NCBI GenBank assembly: GCA_016215085.1
Contig: JACRMD010000003.1
Location: 1,158-10,793, forward strand
Reading direction: 5' to 3'
Source of the DNA: Solirubrobacterales bacterium
Lineage (GTDB): Bacteria > Actinomycetota > Thermoleophilia > Solirubrobacterales > Solirubrobacteraceae
Length of the DNA stretch: 9,636 bases
The position numbers and the translations under genes were made by a program. Of this stretch, positions 1 through 7,034 are shown piece after piece (position 1 is the stretch's first letter; every line of letters begins with the position of its first letter). Below the pieces are notes generated by a model that was not told where the DNA came from, did no database searches, and saw nothing but the letters and a program-made list of their open reading frames with translations.

Positions 1-539
1 CCCAGGGCCCGAACCTGGACCAGGCCTTCCAGCAGTCCCAGAAGGAGGGCTTCGGGGAGAGCGCCATCCGCGGCGTCGTCGTCCGCCAGATCGCGCACCC
101 GCGCAAGGGCAGCATCATGCCCGCCGGCCTGGTCTCGGGCGAGGACGCGCACGACGTGGCCTCCTACGTCGCCCAGGTCGCCGCCAAGGGCGGCAAGGAC
201 AGCGGCCTGCTCGCCACCGCGGTCAAGGCCGCGGGCTCCGGCAAGCCGATCGTGGCCAAGGGCGGCGTCCTGGACATCCCGACCGACCCCGGCGGCCAGC
301 TGGCCTACGTCTCCAAGGAGGCGACGGCACCGCCCGGCGACCTCACCATCCAGTCGACGAACAAGGCGAGCATCCCGCACGACATCGCCATCGACGGCCT
401 GGGCAAGGGCGAGGTCGTCCAGAACGGCGGCGTGTCGAAGTTCGAGGCGACGCTCGAGGCGGGCAAGAAGTACACCTACTACTGCTCCGTGCCCGGCCAC
501 CGCGAGGCCGGCATGGAGGGCACGCTGACCGTCAAGTAG
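1..539 (+). CDS. Cytochrome c-cupredoxin fusion protein (5' partial)
   Basis: The gene is open from the left edge in the frame starting at base 3, giving 178 visible residues; the N-terminus, any signal peptide and the heme CxxCH lie outside. Residues 1-60 look like the C-terminal half of a class I cytochrome c: GPNLDQ, then a probable heme-ligating Met at about residue 39 (SIMPAGL), then a helix ending DVASYVAQV. Residues about 85-178 form a plastocyanin-like cupredoxin domain. Its type 1 copper ligands are all present: His126 (IPHDI), Cys161, His166 and Met171 (YYCSVPGHREAGM). The likely role is a periplasmic or membrane-anchored one-electron carrier. The neighbouring cytochrome oxidases make it a candidate donor to them, which is inference. 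The GPNLDQ stretch also occurs in the cytochrome domain of the coxB product in this window. The domain calls are firm; the partner is not known. Confidence 0.88.
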   Translation, partial: QGPNLDQAFQQSQKEGFGESAIRGVVVRQIAHPRKGSIMPAGLVSGEDAHDVASYVAQVAAKGGKDSGLLATAVKAAGSGKPIVAKGGVLDIPTDPGGQLAYVSKEATAPPGDLTIQSTNKASIPHDIAIDGLGKGEVVQNGGVSKFEATLEAGKKYTYYCSVPGHREAGMEGTLTVK

Positions 540-548
540 CCGCGCGCG

Positions 549-565
549 TCACCCGGAGCGGGTGA
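549..565 (+). terminator. Hairpin after the cytochrome c-cupredoxin gene
   Basis: A perfect inverted repeat, TCACCCG (549-555) and CGGGTGA (559-565), has a 3-base GAG loop and begins 10 bases after the stop codon. It can be extended outward by one G-T and one C-G pair. No T-run follows, as is common for high-GC actinobacterial terminators. It probably ends the upstream transcript. Confidence 0.5.
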
Positions 566-570
566 TGCGC

Positions 571-597
571 CGGCCCGCGGGGCCGCCGATCATCGGC
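571..597. repeat. Two further back-to-back inverted repeats
   Basis: CGGCCC (571-576) pairs with GGGCCG (580-585) around a 3-base loop. GCCGAT (585-590) pairs with ATCGGC (592-597) around a single base. With the hairpin at 549-565, three perfect inverted repeats fill 49 bases. They may reinforce termination. The last one, about 38 bases before the next gene's GTG, could instead be an operator. High GC makes short palindromes common, so function is uncertain. Confidence 0.35.
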
Positions 598-634
598 GCT
601 GCCACTCCAGCAGCGCGGACGAAAGGACGGCACC

Positions 635-1114
635 GTGGCCGACAAGCGGCTGGTCATCTCCACCTTCGACGCCGAGGCGACCGCCGCCGAGGCCGCCGAG
701 GCCCTGCAGCGCACCGGTGCGGTCGTCGACGACGCGATGGCGATCCTCGTCCTCGACGAGCACGGCGAGCTCAAGACGCACAAGATCGGCGCGACGACCG
801 GCGTCAAGGGCGCCGGCGCGGGCCTCCTCCTCGGCATCCTGGGGCCCATCGGCATCGGCGTCGGGACCGTCGGCGGCGCGATCCTCGGCCACCGCCACCA
901 CAAGGGCGTCGGCCTCGGCGACGCCGATCGCGAGCGCCTGACCACCGCCCTGCGCGGCGGCAAGGCCGCCCTCGCCGTGCTCGCCGACGCCGACGAGCTC
1001 GTCGCGGTGCAGTCGTTCGTCGCCGACCGCGGCGGCACCACCGAGAGCCACGAGCTCGACGAGGCGATCCTCCGCGAGGCGCAGGCCGGCGCCGCGACGG
1101 ACCGGCCGTCGTGA
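635..1114 (+). CDS. DUF1269-like (COG4803-type) membrane-associated protein
   Basis: A 159-residue protein starting at GTG, with a Shine-Dalgarno-like AAAGGA about 7 bases upstream. The N-terminus (ADKRLVISTF, then an Ala/Glu-rich helix) and the Gly-rich hydrophobic core at residues 54-88, which contains repeated GAG/GIG steps and resembles a glycine-zipper membrane hairpin, match the general pattern of DUF1269 proteins. The C-terminal third alternates soluble helix and strand (KAALAVLADADELVAV), as in that family. The biochemical function of the family is not established. A basic HRHHK patch follows the hydrophobic core. The gene is preceded by a cluster of inverted repeats and so probably has its own promoter, though I see no clear -10/-35. 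It reads rightward, away from the cox operon, and no direct role in respiration can be shown. The family assignment rests on recognition, not on a search. Confidence 0.75.
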   Translation: MADKRLVISTFDAEATAAEAAEALQRTGAVVDDAMAILVLDEHGELKTHKIGATTGVKGAGAGLLLGILGPIGIGVGTVGGAILGHRHHKGVGLGDADRERLTTALRGGKAALAVLADADELVAVQSFVADRGGTTESHELDEAILREAQAGAATDRPS

Positions 1115-1134
1115 CCCGTGAAGTCCCCGGCGCC

Positions 1135-1154
1135 CTGGCCGATGACCGGGCCAG
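1135..1154 (+). other. Hairpin directly before the 63-residue protein gene
   Basis: CTGGCC (1135-1140) pairs with GGCCAG (1149-1154) around an 8-base loop, and the second arm touches the ATG at 1155. It could terminate the DUF1269-like transcript (21 bases after its stop codon). It could also hide the initiation region of the next gene, which has no visible Shine-Dalgarno sequence. The 6-bp stem is modest for this base composition. Confidence 0.3.
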
Positions 1155-1346
1155 ATGGCCGAGCGCTGGTGGACCTTCCGACGCATCGCCGCCAACGGGC
1201 GGGCCGAGGTGGCGTGCGCGCGCGACGGCGGCCACCTGTTCTGGCTGACCGAGCACGAGCTCGCGCGCTGGACCGTGTGCCCGCACTGCGTGGGCTGGAT
1301 CAGCCACTGGCCGCCGGTCGCCGGCCGACCGGCGCACGCCGCCTAG
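1155..1346 (+). CDS. Small Cys/His-containing protein, possible zinc-ribbon type
   Basis: A 63-residue ORF starts at ATG, and an in-frame TGA four codons upstream excludes a longer version. I do not recognise a family. The sequence carries Cys21, His27 and a CPHC pair (Cys42, Cys45) spaced as in a small zinc-binding knuckle, with an aromatic-rich body (RWWTF, HLFWL, GWISHW). There is no transmembrane segment or signal peptide. No Shine-Dalgarno sequence is visible. The 40-base gap from the DUF1269-like gene allows co-transcription. Its stop codon overlaps the stop of the leftward gene at 1343-1498 on a shared CTAG palindrome. The balanced composition, unlike the Arg-rich shadow frames around it, supports a real gene, but this is the least certain CDS here apart from the exact starts. 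Confidence 0.5.
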   Translation: MAERWWTFRRIAANGRAEVACARDGGHLFWLTEHELARWTVCPHCVGWISHWPPVAGRPAHAA

Positions 1347-1498
1347 AAGATCGCCCGCGCGAGCAGGACGATCGCCACGAGGACCGCGCAGAAGGCGATC
1401 ACGTAGAGCAGGACGCGGAAGGCGGCCTGCTCGCTGCGGAAGGGGGCCAGGACCCGGCGCAGGAGCGCGTTCCAGTCCCGGCCCGCCTCGTCGGGCAT
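1343..1498 (-). CDS. 51-residue single-helix membrane protein at the end of the A2-type cox operon
   Basis: Reading leftward, ATG at 1498-1496 follows the coxC TAG (1501-1499) with no gap and in the same frame, and the ORF ends with TAG at 1345-1343. The product begins MPDEAGRDWNALLRRV, a soluble amphipathic stretch of about 28 residues. One transmembrane helix follows at about residues 29-50 (FRVLLYVIAFCAVLVAIVLL), then ARAIF. There is no Shine-Dalgarno sequence, so translation is probably coupled to termination of coxC. I do not recognise a named family. Position and topology suggest a small accessory or structural subunit of the oxidase, in the manner of short subunit IV polypeptides. It is too short for many gene callers. 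The reading frame, the helix and the tight coupling make it convincing as a gene; the function is inference. Confidence 0.68.
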   Translation of the reverse strand: MPDEAGRDWNALLRRVLAPFRSEQAAFRVLLYVIAFCAVLVAIVLLARAIF

Positions 1499-2122
1499 CT
1501 AGAGGATGTAGACCGTCGTGTAGACGACGATCCACATCACGTCGACGAAGTGCCAGTAGATGCCGGGCACCTCGACGCCGCGGTGCTCCTCCGCGGAGAA
1601 GTGGCCGCGGAAGGCCCGGATCGTGACCATGCCGAGCAGCACCAGGCCGATCGTCACGTGCGCGCCGTGCAGGCCCGTCAGCCCGTAGAAGACGGTGCCG
1701 TACGCGTGGTCCTGCGGCGAGAAGCCGATGTGGACGTACTCGTTGATCTGGACGAACAGGAACGTCGCGCCCAGCAGGAAGGTCGCCACCATGCCCGCCC
1801 GGAACGCGCGCCGGTTGCCCAGCTTCAGCGCGTTCTCGGCCCAGTGCAGCGTGAACGACGACGAGATCAGGATCGCGGTGTTGACGCCGGCGATGAGCTT
1901 CGGCAGGTCCTTGCCGTCCACCGGGAACCAGGTGCCCTCGTCCGCCACGACCCGGATGAAGAAGTAGGCCGTGAAGAACGCGCCGAACACCATGATCTCG
2001 CTGATGATGAACAGCAGCATCCCGAGGAGCGCGGGCTCCACGCGCGAGCTGCGGTTCGCCGGCGGCGGACCGTGGTGGTGGTCGTCGTGGACGTGGGACG
2101 CGCTGATCGCGGCGGCTTCCAT
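1499..2122 (-). CDS. coxC: Cytochrome c oxidase subunit III
   Basis: A 207-residue subunit III (CtaE/CoxC) of the aa3/caa3 oxidase, an integral membrane protein that supports the stability of subunit I and proton uptake. It shows the family's five-helix bacterial form. Helix 1 contains the conserved SE pair (FIISEIMVFGAFF, Glu42). Later marks are the HWAENALK loop (residue 93 on), QINEYVH, YGLTGLHGAHV (His152 and His155), and the terminal YWHFVDVMWIVVY signature (residues 189-201). The N-terminal tail is His-rich (HVHDDHHH, residues 10-17), possibly metal-binding or just a cytoplasmic tail. ATG at 2122 is preceded by AGGAG about 5 bases away, and the gap from the stress-protein gene is 12 bases, so the gene is in the operon. 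The next gene starts directly after its stop codon. It belongs with the A2-type subunit I upstream. Confidence 0.96.
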   Translation of the reverse strand: MEAAAISASHVHDDHHHGPPPANRSSRVEPALLGMLLFIISEIMVFGAFFTAYFFIRVVADEGTWFPVDGKDLPKLIAGVNTAILISSSFTLHWAENALKLGNRRAFRAGMVATFLLGATFLFVQINEYVHIGFSPQDHAYGTVFYGLTGLHGAHVTIGLVLLGMVTIRAFRGHFSAEEHRGVEVPGIYWHFVDVMWIVVYTTVYIL

Positions 2123-2134
2123 GGTGCTCCTGGG

Positions 2135-2974
2135 CTAGGCGGTGGCGGCCGACCGCTCGGACGCCTCGACGTGGTCGACGGGCTTGCCGCTGACCTTCTT
2201 GACGCGCTCGATGAGGTCGGCGCGCAGCCACCCGGAGCGGGTGGCGGGCAGCGTGGAGATGACGATGTCGTCGACCCGGAAGAACTGCATGGCGTTCATC
2301 GTCGCCGTGTACGGGTCGGGGTCGCCGATCATGCCCGCGGCGAGCAGGCCCTCGGCGAGCATGCGGTCGACGAGCTGGGCCATGCGGGCCCGCGCCTTGG
2401 CCGCCGCGCCGCCGTCGCCGCCCTCCTGGGGCACGACGACGATGAAGAGCGTCGGGCCGTCGGCCTTGCCCTTGGCGACCAGGTGCTGCAGGAGCTCGTC
2501 GCCCGCCGCGGTCTTGGCCGCGATGACGAGCGTGACCTGGAAGGGGAGGCCCTCGGCGTCGATGTCCTGCACGACGTGCTCGACGGGCAGGCCGCTGGCG
2601 TCCTGGATGCGCTCGAGGAGGTCGCGCCGCAGCCAGCCGGAGATCGTCGCCGGGTAGGTCGACACGATGATCTCGTCGGGCCGGTGCTCGGCCACGGCGT
2701 CCATCGTCGCGGTGTACGGGTCCGGGTCGCCGATGTCGCCGATCGCGTTGATGCCCTGCTCGCGCAGGAAGCGGCGGGCGAGGTCGATGCGGACCTTCGC
2801 CGCGTCGTACACCGCGTCGTCGTAGATGATGTTGCCGTGCTTGGGCCGGTTGCGCGGCACGCAGACGACCACGCGCGCGTCACCGCCGGCGGCGTCGGTC
2901 TTCTGCTTGATGGCCTCGAAGAGCTTGGCGCCTGCCAGCGTCTCGTTGCCGACGACCAGGATGGTCCTGCTCAC
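2135..2974 (-). CDS. Tandem-domain universal-stress-protein-like protein
   Basis: A 279-residue soluble protein made of two homologous alpha/beta units, about residues 3-136 and 146-270, offset by 135 residues. Each begins with a hydrophobic strand (TILVVGN; VTLVIAA) and ends with the same block: IGDPDPYTATM (81-91; 216-226), then IIVSTYPATISGWLRRDL or IVISTLPATRSGWLRADL, then a helix and LPVEHV or KPVDHV. The fold order resembles UspA-type nucleotide-binding domains, but the usual GxxGxxG-type ATP loop is not evident. The conserved ST-x-PAT-x-SGWLR block stands where that loop would be. The start is GTG at 2974 with GGGAGGA about 7 bases upstream. It lies between ctaD (25-base gap) and coxC (12-base gap), so it is made together with the oxidase. 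A role in assembly, signalling or stress control of the oxidase is inference. Membership of the Usp superfamily is likely but not certain. Confidence 0.8.
   Translation of the reverse strand: MSRTILVVGNETLAGAKLFEAIKQKTDAAGGDARVVVCVPRNRPKHGNIIYDDAVYDAAKVRIDLARRFLREQGINAIGDIGDPDPYTATMDAVAEHRPDEIIVSTYPATISGWLRRDLLERIQDASGLPVEHVVQDIDAEGLPFQVTLVIAAKTAAGDELLQHLVAKGKADGPTLFIVVVPQEGGDGGAAAKARARMAQLVDRMLAEGLLAAGMIGDPDPYTATMNAMQFFRVDDIVISTLPATRSGWLRADLIERVKKVSGKPVDHVEASERSAATA
2297..2734 (-). repeat. Internal duplication: near-identical 33-base blocks 405 bases apart
   Basis: Bases 2297-2329 and 2702-2734 match at 31 of 33 positions and are offset by exactly 135 codons. They encode the two copies of the IGDPDPYTATM motif in the stress-protein gene. 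Flanking parts of the two domains are much more diverged, so this block is under strong constraint or has been homogenised. Confidence 0.7.
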
Positions 2975-2999
2975 GTGGGGTCCTCCCGCTGGTGCATGG

Positions 3000-4825
<1,826 letters not shown>

Positions 4826-4829
<4 letters not shown>

Positions 4830-5932
4830 TTGCTGACCTCCGCCAGGTACTTCACGAGGGCGTCGAGCTCAGGGCCGCTGAGCGCGTCGCCGTAGTTGGT
4901 GGGCATCGCGTCGGGGAAGCCCTTCGCGATCTCCGCCTTGGGATCGACGATCGACTCGCGGATGAACGCCTCGTCCTTGCCCTTGAGGACCTGGTCGAGG
5001 TTCGGCCCGACCGCGCCGGTCGTGCCCGCCTCCGCAAGCGTGTGGCAGCCGCCGCAGGCGGTCGCCCCGGCGCTGTTGCCGGTGGTGAAGAGCGCCTTGG
5101 CGTCGGCCGACGCGGACTGCCCGCCGCCGCCCGCCGCGCCGCCGGCGGCCGCGCCGCCGCCCGCCGTGCGCTGCACCTGCTGCTGGACCCAGCGGTCGAA
5201 CGCCGCCTTGTCGAGCACGTGCGCGGTCTGGCGCATGAAGGCGTGGCCGAGGCCGCAGAGCTCCGCGCAGACCACGGGGTAGTTGCCCAGCCGCTTGGGC
5301 GTGATCCGGTAGGTCGTGGTGATCCCCGGCACGGCGTCGATCTTCATGCGCCAGGCGGGGACCCAGAAGTCGTGGATGACGTCCTTGCTGCCGACGTCGA
5401 ACTTCACGGACTCGCCGTTGGGGACGTAGAGCTGGGCGGTCTTGAACTTCTTGCCGCCCTCGTTGTACTCGAACGTCCACGTGAACTGCTCGCCCGTGAC
5501 CTTGACGACGCGCTCGGGCCCCTTGGCCGGGGCCTTCTCGATGTCGTCGAGGACGATGTAGGCGTACGTGCAGAGGCCGACCAGGAGCATCGCCGGGACG
5601 GCGGTCCAGACGACCTCGAGCTTCGTGTTGCCGTGGATGGGCGGCCCGTCGAGGTTCTCCTGGCCCGGGCGCATCCGGAAGTCGCGCACGGCGAACAGGA
5701 CGACCGTGACGACCAGGACGAAGAAGGGGACCGAGCAGATGATCAGCACGTCCCAGAACGTGTCGATCTTCTCGCCCTGCGTGGACCCCTGGACCGGGAA
5801 CCAGTCGATGGCCAGCCCGATGGCGATGCCGATCACGGACGCGATGACGCCAAAGGCGACCATCTGCCCGATGGCACGGCGACCACCTGCTCCGCCGACC
5901 GGATCCACCTCCGACCGCGTGCTCTCCTCCAT
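4826..5932 (-). CDS. coxB: Cytochrome c oxidase subunit II with fused cytochrome c (caa3 type)
   Basis: A 368-residue subunit II (CtaC) that accepts electrons at CuA and passes them to heme a. Three helices are predicted at about 24-43, 60-83 and 107-129, one more than the usual two. The CuA cupredoxin domain (about 140-240) has every ligand: His187 (VIHDFW), Cys222, Glu224, Cys226, His230 and Met233 (CAELCGLGHAFM). A Gly/Ala-rich linker (257-272) leads to a class I cytochrome c domain with CGGCH (293-297) and a likely axial Met343 (DAMPTNYG). Electrons therefore probably enter through the attached heme. It is the first gene of the operon. ATG at 5932 has no good Shine-Dalgarno site but sits 9 bases after a TAGGAT -10 box, suggesting a leaderless message. 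A start at the GTG of codon 9 cannot be excluded. Its TGA overlaps the GTG start of ctaD by 4 bases. Confidence 0.95.
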
Positions 5933-5941
5933 AGGGCGCGC

Positions 5942-5971
5942 ATCCTATGGCCGCGTTCCGATGGAGCGCAA
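5942..5971 (-). promoter_or_regulatory. Probable promoter of the coxB operon (leaderless)
   Basis: Reading leftward, TTGCGC (5971-5966) and TAGGAT (5947-5942) are separated by 18 bases, a good housekeeping-type actinobacterial promoter. The A of the coxB ATG is 10 bases beyond the last T of the -10 box, so transcription would start at or within about 3 bases of the start codon. The lack of a Shine-Dalgarno sequence agrees with this. Confidence 0.55.
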
Positions 5972-5997
5972 CGCGCCTCGGCGACAGACTGACGTGC

Positions 5998-6012
5998 GCC
6001 GGGCCCGCCGGC
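5998..6012 (-). terminator. Hairpin after the AraC-type gene
   Basis: GCCGG (5998-6002) and CCGGC (6008-6012) flank a 5-base loop, ending 6 bases beyond the AraC-type stop codon on the minus strand and upstream of the coxB promoter. It could separate the two transcripts. The stem is short and has no T-run, so confidence is modest. Confidence 0.35.
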
Positions 6013-6018
6013 AGTGGT

Positions 6019-6420
6019 CTAGGCCACGCGGAGCGCGCCCGCGCCGTCCTGCGGCACGGGGCGGGCGAAGCGCTGCGCGGCCCGGAAGTCCGAGGGCGCG
6101 GAGCCGTGGTGGCGGCGGAACGCCTTGGCGAATTGCGCCGGCTGGCGGTACCCGACGCGGTGGGCCACCTCGCGCACCGTCAGCCCGCGGCCGCGCAGGA
6201 GGTCGGCGGCGCGCTCCATGCGCACGGCCGTGAGGTGCTCGCGGAAGGTGGTCTCGCCGATCTCCGAGTAGGCGCGCTGGAGCTGCCTGCGCGACGAGGC
6301 GACGCGGCGCGCGATGTCGTCGAGCGACAGGTCGGCGGCGTACTCCGACTCGACGATGGCGACGGCATCCTCGAAGAGGGAGGTGCGGTGACGGACGGTG
6401 GCTGGGCGCTGCATGCTCAT
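6019..6420 (-). CDS. AraC-family transcriptional regulator, DNA-binding domain only
   Basis: From ATG at 6420 the product is 133 residues, essentially a free-standing AraC-type DNA-binding domain with no sensor domain. The first helix-turn-helix is LSLDDIARRVASSRRQLQRA. The second is LTVREVAHRVGYRQPAQFAK, followed by the family signature AFRRHHGSAPSDFR. A longer version from GTG at 6492 (157 residues) is open, but its extra 24 residues look unconserved, and that GTG lies in a TAGAGT sequence (6496-6491) that could itself be a -10 box. Another ATG lies at 6414. None of these starts has a strong Shine-Dalgarno sequence. The gene reads toward coxB and ends 86 bases before it, and is divergent from the CBS gene. 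It may regulate the oxidase operon or the CBS gene; this is positional inference. With no ligand-binding domain, control may come through its own level or a partner. Confidence 0.85.
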   Translation of the reverse strand: MSMQRPATVRHRTSLFEDAVAIVESEYAADLSLDDIARRVASSRRQLQRAYSEIGETTFREHLTAVRMERAADLLRGRGLTVREVAHRVGYRQPAQFAKAFRRHHGSAPSDFRAAQRFARPVPQDGAGALRVA

Positions 6421-6450
6421 CCCGAGTACGCGCAGGGTCCACCAGGGGAT

Positions 6451-6511
6451 CGGTCCGGAGGGCGGTCCGCTTCCCAGTTGGCGCGTTGCCACTCTAGTCG
6501 AGGCCGGTCCG
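6451..6511. repeat. Three CGGTCCG direct repeats between the AraC and CBS genes
   Basis: CGGTCCG occurs at 6451-6457, 6463-6469 and 6505-6511, all in one orientation, with start-to-start distances of 12 and 42 bases. AraC-family proteins often bind direct repeats through their two helix-turn-helix motifs. This divergent intergenic region is where an autoregulatory site would be expected. Motif and spacing are seen directly; the operator role is inference. Confidence 0.4.
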
Positions 6512-6524
6512 CGGGCGACCCTGG

Positions 6525-6555
6525 TAGGGTCTGACTTCGAGGCAATCGTTGCAAT
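6525..6555 (+). promoter_or_regulatory. Possible -10 box and leader inverted repeat of the CBS gene
   Basis: TAGGGT at 6525-6530 is a common actinobacterial -10 form; no convincing -35 lies 16-18 bases upstream. A start near 6537 would give a leader of about 48 bases. It holds GCAA-TCG-TTGC (6542-6552), a small inverted repeat that also makes a direct repeat of GCAAT (6542-6546, 6551-6555). TAGGAA, 4-9 bases before the ATG, may act as the ribosome site. Confidence 0.35.
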
Positions 6556-6584
6556 CTCTCGGACGAAGGGACGGGTAGGAACGC

Positions 6585-7007
6585 ATGCAGGTTCGCGACG
6601 GGATGAGCACCGTGGTCCTCACGGTCGGGCCGGGACACACCCTGCGCGCCGCGGCGCGCCTGATGTCGGAGCGTCGCGTGGGCGCGGCGGTCGTCCTCGA
6701 TCCCGACGGCGAGGGGCCCGGCATCATCACCGAGCGCGACGTGCTCGACGTGGTCGGCAAGGGCCAGGACGTGGACGCCGAGCTCGTCGGCGACCACCTG
6801 ACCTCCGACGTCGTCTTCGCGTCCCCCGACTGGTCCCTGGAGGAGGCGGCCGTGACGATGGTGCGCGGCAGCTTTCGCCACCTGATCGTCTGCGACGCCG
6901 GCGAGATCCTGGGGATCCTCTCCGTGCGCGACGTCGTGCGCTGCTGGACCGACGACGGCGCGATCTGCGACGTGCCGGCCAGCGCGGCGTCGGCGCTCGC
7001 CGGGTAG
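6585..7007 (+). CDS. Two-CBS-domain protein
   Basis: A 140-residue soluble protein consisting of a CBS pair (Bateman module) and nothing else. CBS1 covers about residues 4-58: VRDGMST, then TLRAAARLMSERRVGAAVVL, then GIITERDVL. CBS2 covers about residues 67-122: LVGDHLTSDVV, then SLEEAAVTMVRGSFRHLIV, then GILSVRDVV. The pattern of a strand, GI(I/L)(T/S)xRDV and a helix in both halves is diagnostic. Stand-alone CBS pairs bind adenine nucleotides or similar ligands and often act as energy sensors; which ligand this one binds cannot be told. The start is ATG at 6585 behind TAGGAA. The gene is divergent from the AraC-type gene and convergent with the second cox operon, ending 27 bases from its last gene. 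A link to respiratory control is suggested only by position. Confidence 0.92.
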   Translation: MQVRDGMSTVVLTVGPGHTLRAAARLMSERRVGAAVVLDPDGEGPGIITERDVLDVVGKGQDVDAELVGDHLTSDVVFASPDWSLEEAAVTMVRGSFRHLIVCDAGEILGILSVRDVVRCWTDDGAICDVPASAASALAG

Positions 7008-7012
7008 GGCGC

Positions 7013-7029
7013 GGCGCCCGCGGGGCGCC
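7013..7029. terminator. Bidirectional hairpin in the convergent gap
   Basis: GGCGCCC (7013-7019) and GGGCGCC (7023-7029) form a perfect 7-bp stem with a 3-base loop. It nearly fills the 27-base gap between the stop of the CBS gene and the stop of the 78-residue cox-associated gene. It probably terminates both converging transcripts. There is no T-run. Confidence 0.6.
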
Positions 7030-7034
7030 TGCGG

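Noticed and set aside
2975..2996. Mini-ORF MHQREDPT starting at ATG 2996, ending at the stress-protein start
   Set aside because: Eight codons in a 25-base gap; the ATG is most likely chance, and the following GTG has its own good ribosome site.
6421..6492. N-terminal extension of the AraC-type protein from GTG at 6492
   Set aside because: The extra 24 residues show no family pattern and overlap likely promoter and operator sequence; kept only as an alternative start.
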